Below are positions 43,146-51,231 of a stretch of DNA of 64,000 nucleotides, piece after piece (position 1 is the first letter of the stretch; every line of letters starts with the position of its first letter). The notes under the pieces are model-generated. The model was given only the letters and a program-made list of their open reading frames with translations, made no database searches and was not told where the DNA came from. This DNA is from Nitrospira sp. (GTDB taxonomy: Bacteria > Nitrospirota > Nitrospiria > Nitrospirales > Nitrospiraceae): contig VOPR01000015.1 in assembly GCA_009594995.1 (NCBI GenBank), forward strand, positions 1-64,000, read 5' to 3'. The position numbers and the translations under genes are program-made.

Positions 43146-44581
43146 AGGGCCTGGTCTGGTTTCGTCGTGATCTGAGACTTCATGATAACCCTGCTCTGAC
43201 GGCGGCCTGCACAGAGTGCCGGGAGATCGTACCGCTCTTTGTGTTCGACGAACCGTTGCTGCGTCAGCATGTCTTCGGGTCTGCTTGCGTCGGGTTCATG
43301 TTGGGATGTCTGGAAGAATTGCGCCGCTCACTGGCGGAACAGGGAGTGGCCCTGGTTTGGCGACGCGGCGAGCCCATTGAAACAGTGCTGCGCACGGCAC
43401 AGGATCTTGGCGTCGATGCCATCTATTGGAATCGAGACTACGAGCCTTCGGCCGTGGAGCGGGATCGCAAGGTTCAGCATGGGCTGGCACGCCAAGGCCG
43501 TACGGTTAAGACGTTCAAGGATCATGTGGTGTTTGAAGCCGAAGAAGTTCGCGGGCTGACGGGAGACCCCTTTCAACGATACAGTGCGTACCGCGACCGC
43601 TGGTGGACTACCTGGCGCTCTGCCGCTCCGCCGGTGCTTCCGGTGCCCTCATGTCCCTCGCCTTCCACGCCTGTTGATGCGCCGGCCTTGCCGACGGCGA
43701 CGGATTTAGGGTACGAGTCAGTACCGATGTGGATTGAACCGGGTGAGCAGGCCGCGCGCGCTCGGCTCAAATGGTTCTTGAAAGGGCCGGTGCATAGCTA
43801 TGTCAGCGGTAGAAATCTTCCGGCGCAAGATGCGACCTCCAAATTGTCTCCCCATTTGCGTTTCGGAACGATCTCTACGCGCACGATGGTGCATGCGGCT
43901 CTGAACACCCTGTCCAAGGGTGGCCACGTTTCCCGTCCGGATGTGTTCACCTGGATGGATGAATTGGTCTGGCGGGAATTTTTTCAGCAGGTTCTGACGG
44001 CGTTTCCGCACGTCGCCGAGGGCCCGTTCAAGACCAAGCCGGGACTGCCGGCTCCGCGCGCTGCCGGGCCTGAGCGTGACCGGTTGTTTGCCGCTTGGTG
44101 CGAGGGCCGGACCGGCTATCCGATCGTGGATGCAGGGATGCGCCAGTTGAACCAGACTGGTTGGATGCACAATCGGGTGCGCATGGTGGTCGCCTCTTTT
44201 CTGGTGAAAGATCTTCGAATCGACTGGCAGAGCGGAGAACGATACTTCATGCAGCAGCTCGTAGACGGAGACCTGGCGGCCAACAATGGCAACTGGCAGT
44301 GGTGCGCCTCCACAGGAACGGATGCGATGCAGGGCTACAGAATCTTCAACCCGACCCTGCAAAGCGAAAAGTTCGATCCTGAGGGTGACTACCTGCGGCG
44401 CTATGTGCCGGAATTGAGTCGCGTGCAGACGAAGTGGATCCATGAGCCGCAGCTCATGCCGCAGGAGGAACAGGTTCGTGCCCGATGCCGCATCGGATCA
44501 GACTATCCGGAACCGATTGTGGACCATCGGCAAGCCCGTCAGGAATATTTGGACCTCGGCAAGCAACAGGTGGCGACATGA
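43142..44581 (+). CDS. phr: Deoxyribodipyrimidine photo-lyase
   Basis: 479 residues, class I cryptochrome/photolyase family. The N-terminal antenna domain begins LVWFRRDLRLHDNPAL. The FAD domain contains SPHLRFGTIS, WMDELVWREFFQQVL, GYPIVDAGMRQLNQTGWMHNR and NNGNWQWCASTGTDA, with the tryptophans for electron transfer in place. It uses blue light to split cyclobutane pyrimidine dimers. Placement in a block controlled by a light-sensing CarH-like repressor is consistent with light-induced repair. Overlaps both neighbours by four bases. Confidence 0.95.
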   Translation: MKGLVWFRRDLRLHDNPALTAACTECREIVPLFVFDEPLLRQHVFGSACVGFMLGCLEELRRSLAEQGVALVWRRGEPIETVLRTAQDLGVDAIYWNRDYEPSAVERDRKVQHGLARQGRTVKTFKDHVVFEAEEVRGLTGDPFQRYSAYRDRWWTTWRSAAPPVLPVPSCPSPSTPVDAPALPTATDLGYESVPMWIEPGEQAARARLKWFLKGPVHSYVSGRNLPAQDATSKLSPHLRFGTISTRTMVHAALNTLSKGGHVSRPDVFTWMDELVWREFFQQVLTAFPHVAEGPFKTKPGLPAPRAAGPERDRLFAAWCEGRTGYPIVDAGMRQLNQTGWMHNRVRMVVASFLVKDLRIDWQSGERYFMQQLVDGDLAANNGNWQWCASTGTDAMQGYRIFNPTLQSEKFDPEGDYLRRYVPELSRVQTKWIHEPQLMPQEEQVRARCRIGSDYPEPIVDHRQARQEYLDLGKQQVAT

Positions 44582-45531
44582 CGACCGCGGCGCTTCGACT
44601 CGGCATCAGCCGTTGTTTGCTTGGTGAAGAAGTCCGTTTCGATGGGGGCCACAAGCGCGACGTGTTCCTGACCGATGTATTGGGCCGGTATGTCGAGTGG
44701 GTGCCGGTCTGTCCGGAAGTCGAGGCCGGACTCGGTACGCCACGGGAAGCGATGCGGCTGGTCGGCAATCCGCAGCACCCACGCTTAGTGGCGATCAAAA
44801 GCGGCCAGGATCATACGCGCGCCTTGGAAGTCATGACGGCGAGGCGCCTGGACGATTTGGAAAGCGTGGACTTGTCCGGCTTTGTGTTCAAAAAGGATTC
44901 GCCCAGTTGTGGAGTGGAACGGGTTCGTACCTACAACGAGCACGGCATGCCGGGTCGCAAGGGCGTAGGCCTGTTCGCGCGGGCCTTTCTCGGGCGTTTC
45001 CCGCTGATCCCCGTCGAAGAAGAAGGCCGGCTGTGCGATCCGTTGCTGCGAGAGAATTTTATCGAGCGGGTGTTCTGTTATCGCCGTTGGCAGGATCTTG
45101 TGAGCAGCGGACTGACTCGGCAGGCGGTGGTCCGCTTTCATACCGTACACAAGTATTTGCTCCTGGCGCACAGTGCGCCGCATTATCGACAACTCGGTCG
45201 CCTGGTGGCGCAGGTCAATGAGTATCGCCCCAGAGATCTGGCGCAGCGGTATGGCGAACTCTTTATGCAGGCGCTGGCGGTGCGGGCGACCGTTCGCAAG
45301 CATGTGAACGTGCTTCAGCACATCCTTGGCCATTTCAAAGAGAAGCTCGATGCGCAGGAAAAAGCGGAGTTGTTGGGAGTCATCGGGGACTACCACCAGG
45401 GACTCACGCCCTTGATCGTGCCTTTGACGCTGATCAAGCACTATGTGCAGGTCTTCGATGTCGGATATATTCGCGAGCAGGTCTATTTGAATCCACATCC
45501 GAAGGAGCTCATGCTCCGGAATCACGTATAG
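44578..45531 (+). CDS. TudS/RudS-type desulfidase (DUF523-DUF1722)
   Basis: 317 residues. The DUF523 part (1-~150) has three conserved cysteines, Cys13 (ISRCLLG), Cys45 (PVCPE) and Cys111 (DSPSCG), the ligand set of the [4Fe-4S] cluster of TudS thiouracil desulfidases. DUF1722 (~185-305) follows (VRFHTVHKYLLLAHS). This fusion has been reported to remove sulfur from 4-thiouridine in tRNA (RudS). s4U is a near-UV photosensor in bacterial tRNA, and E. coli ybgA (DUF1722) neighbours phr, so co-location with photolyase is meaningful. Start codon overlaps the photolyase stop by four bases. Confidence 0.85.
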   Translation: MTTAALRLGISRCLLGEEVRFDGGHKRDVFLTDVLGRYVEWVPVCPEVEAGLGTPREAMRLVGNPQHPRLVAIKSGQDHTRALEVMTARRLDDLESVDLSGFVFKKDSPSCGVERVRTYNEHGMPGRKGVGLFARAFLGRFPLIPVEEEGRLCDPLLRENFIERVFCYRRWQDLVSSGLTRQAVVRFHTVHKYLLLAHSAPHYRQLGRLVAQVNEYRPRDLAQRYGELFMQALAVRATVRKHVNVLQHILGHFKEKLDAQEKAELLGVIGDYHQGLTPLIVPLTLIKHYVQVFDVGYIREQVYLNPHPKELMLRNHV

Positions 45532-45541
45532 AAAGGACGCC

Positions 45542-45910
45542 ATGCCGCATGTTGTCGTGGAAGGGGCCGGAGACCTTCAAGGCCTCTATCAATCCTTTGC
45601 CCCGATCCTTCAGCGCGCGGGAGGCGAGATTCTCAAGGTGCAGGAGTTCTATCTGGCCAAGAGTGGCAGAGAGGCGCTGCTGGATGCGGTGGTGATCGAG
45701 CAGGGAGTGTCACGGAGTTTCTTTATCCAGCTCAAACAACATGACACGACCGTCACCGTGCGGCTCCTGCCCGCGACGGATCCCGAGAAAACTCCAGCGG
45801 TGAAAAAAGCGATGGCGCTGGTGGCGGGATTTATCCGAAGGGTCTGTCCGGCGAGTCGGTACGGCAAGACCAATCTGCAGGAATATCTGGATGCAAGCAG
45901 TCCGGTGTGA
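45542..45910 (+). CDS. Conserved-looking protein of unknown function
   Basis: 122 residues. A compact mixed fold: PHVVVEGAGDLQGLYQSF, ILKVQEFYLAKSGREALLDAVV, then TVTVRLLPATDP and a helix KKAMALVAGFIRRVCP. AAGGA lies before the ATG, 10 bases after the desulfidase stop. No signal peptide. No family assigned. Confidence 0.55.
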   Translation: MPHVVVEGAGDLQGLYQSFAPILQRAGGEILKVQEFYLAKSGREALLDAVVIEQGVSRSFFIQLKQHDTTVTVRLLPATDPEKTPAVKKAMALVAGFIRRVCPASRYGKTNLQEYLDASSPV

Positions 45911-45949
45911 GCGTCAGTGAATGTGACTTTCAATGGGAGGAGTGTAGAG

Positions 45950-46459
45950 ATGGCAACAGTGCGGAAGGGTGTGATTCTGGTGGGACACGGCGGCATTCCC
46001 AGGGGCTGCCCTCAGGATATGGTGACGAAATTGAAACGGCTCGAGGCGCAGCGGCGCGCGGCGAAGCAACCGGCGTCGGCGGAAGAGATGGAATTGGATG
46101 CCAAGATCCGCCAATGGCCACGCAATGCGGAGACGGATCCCTATCAGGCAGGGCTTGAAGCGGTGGCAGCCCAATTGCGCGCGAACCTCGGAGAGGTACT
46201 GTTTGCCGTGGCCTACAACGAGTTTTGCGCTCCGACGTTGGAAGAATCCGTCGAGCAACTCGCCAAGCAGGGCGCGACCCACATTACCGTCGCGACGACG
46301 ATGTTTACGCCCGGCGGGTCGCATTCGGAAGTGGAAATTCCCGAAATACTCGAACATCTCCGGCCGCAATACCCCGGGGTCGAGTTGCGGTATGCCTGGC
46401 CGTTTGACCTCGGCCTCGTTGCGGGGACGCTGGCGGAACAGGTCCGGCGATTCTCCTAA
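45950..46459 (+). CDS. CbiX-type sirohydrochlorin chelatase-like protein
   Basis: 169 residues, single-domain CbiX/SirB-like. The catalytic histidine region ILVGHGGIPRGCP lies at the N-terminus; GGSHSEVEIPEIL is the second metal-binding region and AYNEFCAPTLEE the middle motif. Relatives insert Co2+ or Fe2+ into sirohydrochlorin on the way to cobalamin or siroheme. An atypical charged insert (~25-55) separates the first motifs. Being at the end of a block governed by a B12-dependent repressor is suggestive of a link to cofactor supply, but that is inference. GGGAGG precedes the ATG. Confidence 0.75.
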   Translation: MATVRKGVILVGHGGIPRGCPQDMVTKLKRLEAQRRAAKQPASAEEMELDAKIRQWPRNAETDPYQAGLEAVAAQLRANLGEVLFAVAYNEFCAPTLEESVEQLAKQGATHITVATTMFTPGGSHSEVEIPEILEHLRPQYPGVELRYAWPFDLGLVAGTLAEQVRRFS

Positions 46460-46601
46460 AGGGTTTTCGAGTCGCTGCCGACTCCTGTGAGCAGGAGTAA
46501 CTTGTGGAATGCAGGCGATGAGTCTCTCGCCGGAGTGAATCATCGATTTCATCTGCAGTGCGACCGGTGTAAAATCAGCCGCCGTTAGGGAGGAGCCAGC
46601 A

Positions 46602-47228
46602 ATGCCGTGGTGGCTTGCTGAGCCTCGTATCCAAGGGAGCACCGGACCGATCATGCTGCAAGACCAACTCATCGCCGCATTTCACAAGACGCAGTCGTTC
46701 AAATGGGATCCGAAAGGCGGGTTCAAGCTCGCCTCGGGACTACTTAGTCCGTTTTATGTCGATTGTCGGACGTTGATGGCGTTTCCCCACGCGCGCCATC
46801 TCGTCGCCAAGCGAGCCTGGGAGGTCATCAAGGATTTTCAGGTCGATTGTCTCGGAGGGCTTGAGATCGGGGCGATCTCGATCGCCACATCCATATCAGA
46901 CTATGCCTACTCGGCGTCTCCTCGCCGCGAGTGGCGCACATTTTTTGTGCGTAAACAAGCGAAGGACCATGGGCTCGGTCGTTTGGTCGAAGGGGTCGTG
47001 CAGGCGGGAGATCGGGCCTTAATCGTCGATGATGTGCTGACCAGCGGCGGATCGGTGGTCAAAGCGATTGTCGCGGCCCGTGACGCCGGGTTGGAGGTCA
47101 AAGACGTGCTGGTCATCGTCGATCGAAAAGAGCAGGACGGCCGCGCTCGAGTCGAACAGACCGGAGTGAACGTCGTGAGCCTGTTGACCATCGATGACCT
47201 GATGCAGGGGCAGGCCGCTCCTTCCTAG
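46602..47228 (+). CDS. pyrE: Orotate phosphoribosyltransferase
   Basis: 208 residues. The PRPP-binding motif ALIVDDVLTSGGSVVKAI is complete, with LLSPFYVDCRTLMAF and GLEIGAISIATSI upstream. It makes orotidine-5'-phosphate in pyrimidine synthesis. GGGAGGAGCCAGCA before ATG 46602 favours this start over the internal ATG at 46653. It lies 142 bases past the CbiX-like gene, past two small hairpins, so it may have its own promoter. Confidence 0.92.
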   Translation: MPWWLAEPRIQGSTGPIMLQDQLIAAFHKTQSFKWDPKGGFKLASGLLSPFYVDCRTLMAFPHARHLVAKRAWEVIKDFQVDCLGGLEIGAISIATSISDYAYSASPRREWRTFFVRKQAKDHGLGRLVEGVVQAGDRALIVDDVLTSGGSVVKAIVAARDAGLEVKDVLVIVDRKEQDGRARVEQTGVNVVSLLTIDDLMQGQAAPS

Positions 47229-47230
47229 GC

Positions 47231-47542
47231 TCACTTGCACTGAAATTGAATCCCCCACCGTCGCTCCTCTACCACGTCGCTCGATCCGGCAATGGGGCTG
47301 GCCTGGCGGAGCCGGCCCTTGGTTTCTCCTTCTCGGACCGTGGTGTATCCTCCCGGGCATTTCTTTTCCATGAGGTGCATGGCTTCCTTCCGGAACGACG
47401 AGAGCAAGGTCCCCTGTTCGGGTCGATACGGGTATACGACTACCCCACCATCCTCGGCATCTTTGACCATGATGGCTCCTTCTCCGCAGCCTGCGAGAGT
47501 CAGGAACAGACCAAGAATCGTCAGACTTGACCAACTTTTCAT
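47231..47542 (-). CDS. Small putative lipoprotein
   Basis: 103 residues. Lipobox LAGC near residue 18 after a hydrophobic signal (LTILGLFLTLAGC). The mature protein is short, with a CPGGYTTVREG stretch and a final QFQCK, so one disulfide is possible. GGAGCTCT precedes ATG 47542. It converges on pyrE, leaving two bases between the stops. Function unknown. Confidence 0.65.
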   Translation of the reverse strand: MKSWSSLTILGLFLTLAGCGEGAIMVKDAEDGGVVVYPYRPEQGTLLSSFRKEAMHLMEKKCPGGYTTVREGETKGRLRQASPIAGSSDVVEERRWGIQFQCK

Positions 47543-47605
47543 AGAGCTCCTATCATGTGTCATGCGTCACGTACCCATTCCGGCCTGAGCAAAGGAGCAG
47601 TGACC

Positions 47606-48031
47606 ATGCGATATCTCACTTCTATCATGTGCGCGATCGTGCTGTGCGGGCTTGTGCTCGAGGGGCCTCATTCCGCCGTCGCCTACCATTCCTATGTGTT
47701 GAGCGTACAGCAATTGCGAGCCGGGCTGGTCAAGGTTCCGTCGATGAGTGCGAAAGGTTTTGTCCTGGTCGATGTGCGTTCCCCCGAAGAGCACGCATCC
47801 GGGATGATTCCCGGCACCGATCTGAATATCGACTTTCGTGACATGAAGGCCCGGCATCGGGAAATGGGCGCGAAGTTGGACGACCATATCGTCGTCTACT
47901 GCCAATCGGGCCATCGCAGCAACATCGCCGCAGAGACATTGGCCGACCTGGGCTATACGCACGTCTACAATGTGGTGGGAAGTATGAATGCCTGGACCGA
48001 GGCGGGGTTCCCTGTCGCGCCGGGCCGCTAG
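47606..48031 (+). CDS. Exported rhodanese-domain protein
   Basis: 141 residues. Signal peptide ~1-26 (AHSAVAY). A single rhodanese domain with FVLVDVRSPEEHASGMIPGT and the active-site loop VVYCQSGHRSNIAAE. A periplasmic sulfurtransferase or redox protein; donor and acceptor are unknown. AAGGAG precedes the ATG. Confidence 0.85.
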   Translation: MRYLTSIMCAIVLCGLVLEGPHSAVAYHSYVLSVQQLRAGLVKVPSMSAKGFVLVDVRSPEEHASGMIPGTDLNIDFRDMKARHREMGAKLDDHIVVYCQSGHRSNIAAETLADLGYTHVYNVVGSMNAWTEAGFPVAPGR

Positions 48032-48042
48032 ATCCGCGACAG

Positions 48043-48936
48043 TCATCGCCCGCGTGGCGGCAATGATGGGCCCGGAGCCGGCGTTCCGCGCGAAGGGGTG
48101 CGCGGACTGATGCCGATGACCGTGGGCAGCGGAATGTGCACACCCATGTTGCCTGCCAGGATCGATCGCCATGTGGCTTGTGAGGTGGTTTCCTGGGCGG
48201 CGTGCAGCAGGTCCGGGCTGGCGATGACATCGGACGACGCGCCTCCATCCATGGCCATGGCTTGCTGAAGCGATGGCAGCTGCCGATGTAAACAATCGGC
48301 AAGGTGATGAAGCGAGACGACATCGACCGTTTTGATCACGAGAATGGCGCCCTGCCCGTCCTCTGCCACCACCGTCTGAAACGCGCGTTTCCCACTATCC
48401 CGCACCCGGAGCTTGCCGGTTCGGTCGAATAACATCAGCGACTGTGCGGCTTCCCGGTAGAGCGGAGAATCTTCCGCGAATCCATCGTAGGCGAGATCGA
48501 GGACGCGTGCTTTCCGAAGTTTTCCGTCTGTCGGTTCCGCCGCGAAGAGTCCCTGCCAGGAATGATGTCTCTTGCCGCCGAGCGAACGCCCCTCTTTTAG
48601 CAAGACGCCCAGATAAGAATAGTCCTCCCGAAACAGCCCCGCGTTAAACAGCACATAGGCATCAGTGCGCTGCTGCCAGTCGTGAATCGAGAGCGGTGCC
48701 CGAAGTCCTTCGTCCCGAAACTGATAGATGGAAAACCGGAATCGCTCCGGATCGACCTGCAGCATGAGGAGGGCCGGCACCTGAGGGCAGGCTTCAACGG
48801 GATTCCAGAGCGCCACCTGCATGCCTGCGGTGAGGCGTTCCCAGGGGACCGGTTCGGATGAAGCTGTACCTGCTCCTAATCCCGCTTGGAGACAGAGTAA
48901 CAGAAGGCAGCCGCACAAGATCGTCAACCGGTGCAT
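48043..48936 (-). CDS. Phosphodiester glycosidase (NAGPA-like, DUF2233) family protein
   Basis: 297 residues. Signal peptide ~1-23. The domain pattern is visible in YVLFNAGLFREDYSYLGVLL, AFQTVVAEDGQGAILVIKT and LQQAMAMDGGASSDVI, the last being the conserved DGG(A/G)S active-site region of this family. Family members hydrolyse N-acetylglucosamine-1-phosphodiester bonds; in bacteria the target may be an envelope polymer. The C-terminus is Pro/Arg-rich. AGGAAG precedes ATG 48936. Convergent with the rhodanese gene. Confidence 0.78.
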   Translation of the reverse strand: MHRLTILCGCLLLLCLQAGLGAGTASSEPVPWERLTAGMQVALWNPVEACPQVPALLMLQVDPERFRFSIYQFRDEGLRAPLSIHDWQQRTDAYVLFNAGLFREDYSYLGVLLKEGRSLGGKRHHSWQGLFAAEPTDGKLRKARVLDLAYDGFAEDSPLYREAAQSLMLFDRTGKLRVRDSGKRAFQTVVAEDGQGAILVIKTVDVVSLHHLADCLHRQLPSLQQAMAMDGGASSDVIASPDLLHAAQETTSQATWRSILAGNMGVHIPLPTVIGISPRTPSRGTPAPGPSLPPRGR

Positions 48937-49101
48937 GGTGCGTGCTTCCTGCGGGCTGTGGTCGATCATCGTGACACTCGGGCGTTCATACTATTGGAAG
49001 ACAGGCAATCGCACTATGAAGTGCTTCTTCCGAGCCCAGTATAAAAAGGATGGCTGTGGGGGTCAAATTCGTTGCGGGTATTGGCCGGCGAACAAATCGT
49101 G

Positions 49102-50742
49102 TCAGGAGGCGCGTGCTGTGCGGTGCGCTTGACCGGGCGGAAAGGACTGATGCTGAGCCTGTCCTGTTCCGGACGAGGAGGAGTCGAGTAATGCGCGTAC
49201 GGTGCGCAACAGAAGGTCCGGAGTAAACGGCTTTTGTAAAAAGGTGGTTCGATGGGGGTCCATTCCGCTGCTCACGCAAATATCGTCCAGATAGCCGGAC
49301 ATGAACAGAACCCTCAGATTCGGTTTGATGACGGATAAATGTTGCGCGAGTTCACGCCCGTTCATCCCCGGCATCACCACGTCAGTCAGCAGCAGGTCGA
49401 CATGATAACTTTGCTGAGTGGCGCTCAGGCAGGCTTCGACCCCATTCTTGGCTTCGATCACCTGATAGCCGGTCTTGACCAATTCGTGACGGACCAGGTC
49501 GCGCACACCGCTATCGTCCTCGACAAGGAGAATCGTCTCCGATCCCTCGCGGGGACGACCTTGAGGTTCCGTGGCGTAGGCGGCGGGCGTTTGCGGATTC
49601 GCGCGCGGAAAATACAGGTCGAAGGTGGTGCCATGGCCGACCTGGCTCCAGACGTCGATCCCGCCCCCGCAGGTCGTGACGATGCCGAACACCGTCGACA
49701 ATCCGAGCCCCGTGCCCTTGTGTTCTTCCTTCGTGGTAAAAAATGGTTCGAAGAGGTGTGCCAGCACTTCTGCATCCATACCGCAGCCGGTGTCTGTCAC
49801 CGTTAATTTGACATATTGCCCCAATGGCAGCGGGTGGAGATGATGCACCGGCGTACGGGCTAGTTCGGTCTGCGAGGTTTCGATCGCGAGCAGGCCACCG
49901 TTGGGCATGGCATCCCTGGCGTTCACGACCAGATTCATGAGGACTTGTTCCAGTTGACCCGCATCGGCCTTCACATGGCCGTGGTGTGGATCGGGACGGA
50001 TCACCAATTGGATGTCTTCGCCGATCAGGCGCCGGAGCATGCCTTCCACATTGGCGAGGACCGAATTCAACGGCAGGACCTGTGGCTCCACCGGCTGCTT
50101 CCGGCTGAAGGCCATGAGTTGGCGAATCAAGCTTGCAGCCCGCTCGCCCGCCTTCTGCATTTCCTCGATCTTCGCGCGGATCGGACTGCCCTGGGACAGG
50201 TCTCCCAGGAGTACTTGGCTGTGCCCCATGATGACGGTCAGCAGATTGTTGAAGTCGTGAGCGAGTCCTCCTGCGAGGCGGCCGACCGCTTCCATTTTCT
50301 GCGCCTGGCGAAACTGCTTTTCGCTCATGCGTAACGCCTCTTCCGCTCGCTTGCGTTCCAAGCGTTCATCAAGATCGCGCAAGGTTCTTTTGATGGAGGG
50401 CACGAGCCGGCCCAGACGTTGTTTGAAGATATAATCGGTGGCCCCGCGCTGCATCATGTCGATGGCGAACTCTTCGCCTTGCGTTGCGGAGACGAAAAGG
50501 AAGGGCACATCCGGGTGCAGGGTGCGTGCGAGCCCGAGGGCCTCGGCTCCGTCGAAGTCAGGGACCGTGGTGTCGGCGAGAATGAAACTGAACCCTTCCT
50601 GGCGGAGTGCGGCGAGAAACTCTTCACGTGTCCGAACGCGCCTGGGCTGACAGACTATGGCGGCGTCACGGAGGGTCGCATAAATCAGCTCCGCGTCCGC
50701 CGGATTGCTCTCGAGATGGATGAATCGCAGAGGCTGAGTCAT
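49102..50742 (-). CDS. Hybrid histidine kinase with receiver domains at both ends
   Basis: 546 residues: an N-terminal receiver (~5-118, phosphoacceptor in FILADTTVPDFDG), HisKA with AGGLAHDFNNLLTVIMGHSQ (~155), HATPase with NLVVNARDAMPNGG and TDTGCGMD, and a C-terminal receiver (~395-515, LLTDVVMPGMNG). No membrane segment. It is the last of three cytosolic/membrane signalling genes on this strand (51228-52730, 50764-51231, then this one), suggesting a phosphorelay. Confidence 0.9.
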   Translation of the reverse strand: MTQPLRFIHLESNPADAELIYATLRDAAIVCQPRRVRTREEFLAALRQEGFSFILADTTVPDFDGAEALGLARTLHPDVPFLFVSATQGEEFAIDMMQRGATDYIFKQRLGRLVPSIKRTLRDLDERLERKRAEEALRMSEKQFRQAQKMEAVGRLAGGLAHDFNNLLTVIMGHSQVLLGDLSQGSPIRAKIEEMQKAGERAASLIRQLMAFSRKQPVEPQVLPLNSVLANVEGMLRRLIGEDIQLVIRPDPHHGHVKADAGQLEQVLMNLVVNARDAMPNGGLLAIETSQTELARTPVHHLHPLPLGQYVKLTVTDTGCGMDAEVLAHLFEPFFTTKEEHKGTGLGLSTVFGIVTTCGGGIDVWSQVGHGTTFDLYFPRANPQTPAAYATEPQGRPREGSETILLVEDDSGVRDLVRHELVKTGYQVIEAKNGVEACLSATQQSYHVDLLLTDVVMPGMNGRELAQHLSVIKPNLRVLFMSGYLDDICVSSGMDPHRTTFLQKPFTPDLLLRTVRALLDSSSSGTGQAQHQSFPPGQAHRTARAS

Positions 50743-50763
50743 CGTTTGTATCGAAGCCAGTGG

Positions 50764-51231
50764 TTAGGCTGATCGGTCGCTTGCTCGGCTTGCCCCTTCA
50801 GGAGGCGGTTCGTTGATCATGCCCCAGAACACCCCAAGTTCTTTGACTGCTTTGAGGAACTGGTGAAACTCGACCGGCTTGACCACATATGCGTTGGCGC
50901 CGAGCGCATAACTTTCTGCCAGGTCCCGTTCTTCGCGGGAGGATGTGAGCATGACGACCGGGATGGGTCTCAATGCTGCATCGCCCTTGATCGTGCGAAG
51001 GACCTCAAGGCCGTCGACTTTCGGCATTTTCAAATCGAGCAATACCACGGCGGGATTGCCCTGCAGCCGCGCTTTGAAGTGGCCGCGGCAGTACAGGTAA
51101 TCCAATACTTCTGCGCCGTCATGGCAGAGGATGACCTTATCGGCCAGGTGATGCTCTTCCATGGCGGCGAGGGCCAGTTCGGCATCGCGCGGATTGTCTT
51201 CAGCCAAGAGGATGGGTTTGGAAACGGTCAT
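50764..51231 (-). CDS. Single-domain response regulator (Rcp1 type)
   Basis: 155 residues. Receiver domain only: ILLAEDNPRDAELALAAM, phosphoacceptor in VVLLDLKMPKVDG and the lysine in YVVKPVEFHQF. The long loop DYLYCRGHFKARL is typical of Rcp1-like regulators that partner phytochrome-like kinases. It overlaps the upstream kinase by four bases. Its output is probably phosphotransfer to the hybrid kinase encoded downstream. Confidence 0.9.
   Translation of the reverse strand: MTVSKPILLAEDNPRDAELALAAMEEHHLADKVILCHDGAEVLDYLYCRGHFKARLQGNPAVVLLDLKMPKVDGLEVLRTIKGDAALRPIPVVMLTSSREERDLAESYALGANAYVVKPVEFHQFLKAVKELGVFWGMINEPPPEGASRASDRSA

Noticed and set aside
34666-46459. Cobalamin riboswitch controlling the B12-linked genes
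   Set aside because: I found no B12-box-like conserved element in the leaders of the carH-like, CbiX or radical SAM genes; control is better explained by the CATTRGACA operators.
46466-46498. Terminator after the CbiX-like gene
   Set aside because: Two short stems (GAGTCG/CGACTC and ACTCCTG/CAGGAGT) share bases and no T tract follows, so termination is not supported.
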